A DNA stretch of 7,920 bases. Source: Planctomycetaceae bacterium (lineage in GTDB: Bacteria > Planctomycetota > Planctomycetia > Planctomycetales > Planctomycetaceae). Position 1 is the first letter of the stretch. Every line of letters begins with the position of its first letter. Made by a program: the position numbers and the translations under genes. The notes beneath the pieces are model-generated. The model saw nothing but the letters and a program-made list of their open reading frames with translations. It made no database searches and was not told where the DNA came from. The stretch is taken from assembly GCA_027000105.1 (NCBI GenBank), contig JALTOP010000035.1, positions 1 through 7,920 of the forward strand. Direction: 5' to 3'. This document shows, piece after piece, positions 6,780 to 7,920 of the stretch.

Positions 6780-7856
6780 CTACCGTTCTGGCAGAGATTT
6801 TCCTGTCAGCCGGTAGACATACGCCATAATTTCGACGAAAACTTCGTACATACTTTCGGGAATTGGTTGACCGACTTTCACATCGCGATACAGGGCTCGG
6901 GCCAGCGGTTTGCGTTCGATGATCGGAACATCATGTTCACGGGCAATTTCCCGGATTTTCAATGCGATTTCTCCCATCCCCTTGGCGACAACAACTGGAG
7001 CGGGATTTTTCTCGGGATCGTATTTCAGGGCGACGGAAATATGCGTCGGGTTGGTGACGACCACGTCAGCATCCGGGACAGCGTTCATTTCCCTCGCTTG
7101 TGCGATTTTTTTATGGGCTTCTTTCCTGCGTTGGCGCATCTGTGGGTCGCCATCCATATTTTTCAGTTCTTCGCGAACTTCCTGTTTGGTCATTTTGAGG
7201 TCTTTTTCATGTTTCCACTTCTGAAAACTGAAATCGAGAATCGCAATGACCAGCATCGCCAGGCCAAGCTGAAAGGAAAGTTCCAGGACTTTTCCGCTGA
7301 TCACTCCCAGTATGACATCCGGTTCCACACTCGCCATTCCCTGCAGCATCGGCAAGTTGGCCGCCATGAAAAAACCGGCAATGGTGACCATCACCAACAC
7401 TTTTCCGATGCTCGTTCCCAGTTTCGCCAGCGAACTGATTGAAGCAATTCGTTTCATTCCTGAAATCGGATTGAGGCGATCCCATTTCAGAGCGAGCGGT
7501 TTGGTCGTAAACAGAAAGCCGATCTGCAAAATATTTGCCACCAGTGCAGCACAGAACATCAATCCCATAAACGGAAGTAGAAAGCCGGAAACATGATTGA
7601 TGATATCCTGCGCATCCCGAACTACTCCTGGTGCATCGAGTTCCAGCAGAGCCGGGCCGGAAAGGAAAGCTTGCATCAGTTGAGCCAGGCTTCGCCCCAT
7701 CGATGGGCCAAGGAAAAGCAGCCCCCCTGCCGCGGTCAGCATGATCACGGCTGCGTTGACATCGACACTCTTGGCAACATTCCCATCCTTACGGGCTTCG
7801 CTGCGCCGGTGCTCCGTCGGGTCTTCCGTCTTTTCGCCAGAATCGGTTTCAGCCAT
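6780..7856 (-). CDS. flhB: Flagellar type III export-gate switch protein FlhB
   Basis: This 358-residue inner-membrane protein belongs to the flagellar export gate and switches substrate specificity from rod/hook to filament proteins. The N-terminus has the family pattern EKTEDPTEHRRSEARKDGNV (8-27). About four membrane helices follow (roughly 33-52, 90-116, 148-168 and 183-210), with the conserved LNPISGMKR (128-136) between the second and third. After a charged linker (about 211-250) comes the cytoplasmic domain with VVVTNPTHISVALKYD; Asn269-Pro270-Thr271-His272 is the autocleavage site, at the same residue number as in Salmonella FlhB. The length is slightly below the enteric protein (383) because the C-terminal tail is short. 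YscU-type injectisome homologues share this layout, but the sequence and normal FlhB N-terminus favour the flagellar version. The start at 7856 has a modest AGG six nucleotides upstream, inside a 14-bp duplication described separately. It is probably the last gene of an operon entering from beyond 7920. Confidence 0.95.
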   Translation of the reverse strand: MAETDSGEKTEDPTEHRRSEARKDGNVAKSVDVNAAVIMLTAAGGLLFLGPSMGRSLAQLMQAFLSGPALLELDAPGVVRDAQDIINHVSGFLLPFMGLMFCAALVANILQIGFLFTTKPLALKWDRLNPISGMKRIASISSLAKLGTSIGKVLVMVTIAGFFMAANLPMLQGMASVEPDVILGVISGKVLELSFQLGLAMLVIAILDFSFQKWKHEKDLKMTKQEVREELKNMDGDPQMRQRRKEAHKKIAQAREMNAVPDADVVVTNPTHISVALKYDPEKNPAPVVVAKGMGEIALKIREIAREHDVPIIERKPLARALYRDVKVGQPIPESMYEVFVEIMAYVYRLTGKSLPER

Positions 7857-7884
7857 TTAATACCTGCATGTTTAATACCTGCAT
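7856..7884 (-). repeat. 14-bp tandem duplication at the flhB ribosome-binding site
   Basis: On the plus strand TTTAATACCTGCAT occurs at 7856-7869 and again at 7871-7884, perfect over 14 bp with one base between. On the coding (minus) strand this duplicates the ATG-CAGG-TATTAAA element that contains the flhB Shine-Dalgarno AGG. Each AGG is followed by an ATG: 8 nt away at 7869 (not in the flhB frame) and 6 nt away at 7856 (flhB). A short frame starting at 7884 encodes MQVLNMQVLNG and stops at 7849, just inside flhB. The repeat is certain; the regulatory meaning is inference. Confidence 0.6.
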
Positions 7885-7920
7885 AATGAGACTCGTACGT
7901 TATTCCGGATTTCCACCAGT
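7885..7920 (-). other. Upstream of flhB; possible tail of a preceding gene
   Basis: On the minus strand one frame reads Thr-Gly-Gly-Asn-Pro-Glu and then TAA at 7902-7900, which could be the last residues of a preceding flagellar gene (fliR is the usual neighbour), leaving about 43 nt before flhB. Another frame is open through the same bases, and too little sequence is present to choose. No promoter is recognised. Confidence 0.2.

Noticed and set aside
6753..7442. 229-codon open frame antisense to flhB
   Set aside because: It is a shadow of flhB, which has unmistakable family motifs on the other strand. The antisense product is rich in His, Phe and Asp with no recognisable fold and no initiation signal.
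5100..7856. Functional link between fumC and flhB (fumarate is known to affect flagellar motor switching in some microbes)
   Set aside because: The genes are convergent with no shared promoter, and FlhB is an export-gate protein rather than the switch. Adjacency alone does not support a link.

Overview
The window looks like ordinary chromosome from a planctomycete (Planctomycetales) of moderate GC. The main pointers are two adjacent secreted PQQ-like beta-propeller proteins of the kind that is heavily expanded in this phylum (both with the W-x-x-x/W-R-G-P-x-x-x-G entry motif), a large TPR solenoid protein, and a flagellar export gene. The genus cannot be fixed from the sequence alone. No mobile element, CRISPR array, tRNA, rRNA or phage gene is visible.

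Layout. (1) Positions 2-1780, plus strand: 3' part of a large TPR/alpha-solenoid protein of unknown role, with its start outside the window. (2) Positions 1781-1889: short convergent gap with a small hairpin and a short direct repeat, but no clear terminator. (3) Positions 4591-1890, minus strand: a two-gene operon. The first gene encodes an exported PQQ-like propeller with a cleavable signal peptide. The second encodes a cysteine-rich PQQ-like propeller lipoprotein. They share an ATGA stop/start overlap and are probably translationally coupled. (4) Positions 4592-5099: a divergent regulatory gap of about 500 bp with no convincing gene, but with two short tandem repeats at helical spacing and a weak promoter-like pair ahead of fumC. 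(5) Positions 5100-6527, plus strand: fumC, class II fumarate hydratase, with an intact active site and a strong Shine-Dalgarno sequence. (6) Positions 6528-6779: convergent gap with weak hairpins and a short TTGANACG repeat. (7) Positions 7856-6780, minus strand: flhB, the flagellar export-gate switch protein with an intact NPTH autocleavage site. Its translation start lies in a perfect 14-bp tandem duplication that creates a competing upstream start.

How the genes relate. Only the propeller pair forms a clear functional unit in the window. fumC (TCA cycle) stands alone. flhB is most likely the downstream end of a flagellar export operon (for example after fliR) lying beyond position 7920. 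I do not see strong evidence for an undescribed multi-gene system. The items most worth a second look are the duplicated flhB initiation region, the coupled soluble/lipoprotein propeller pair, and the repeats in the fumC upstream region.
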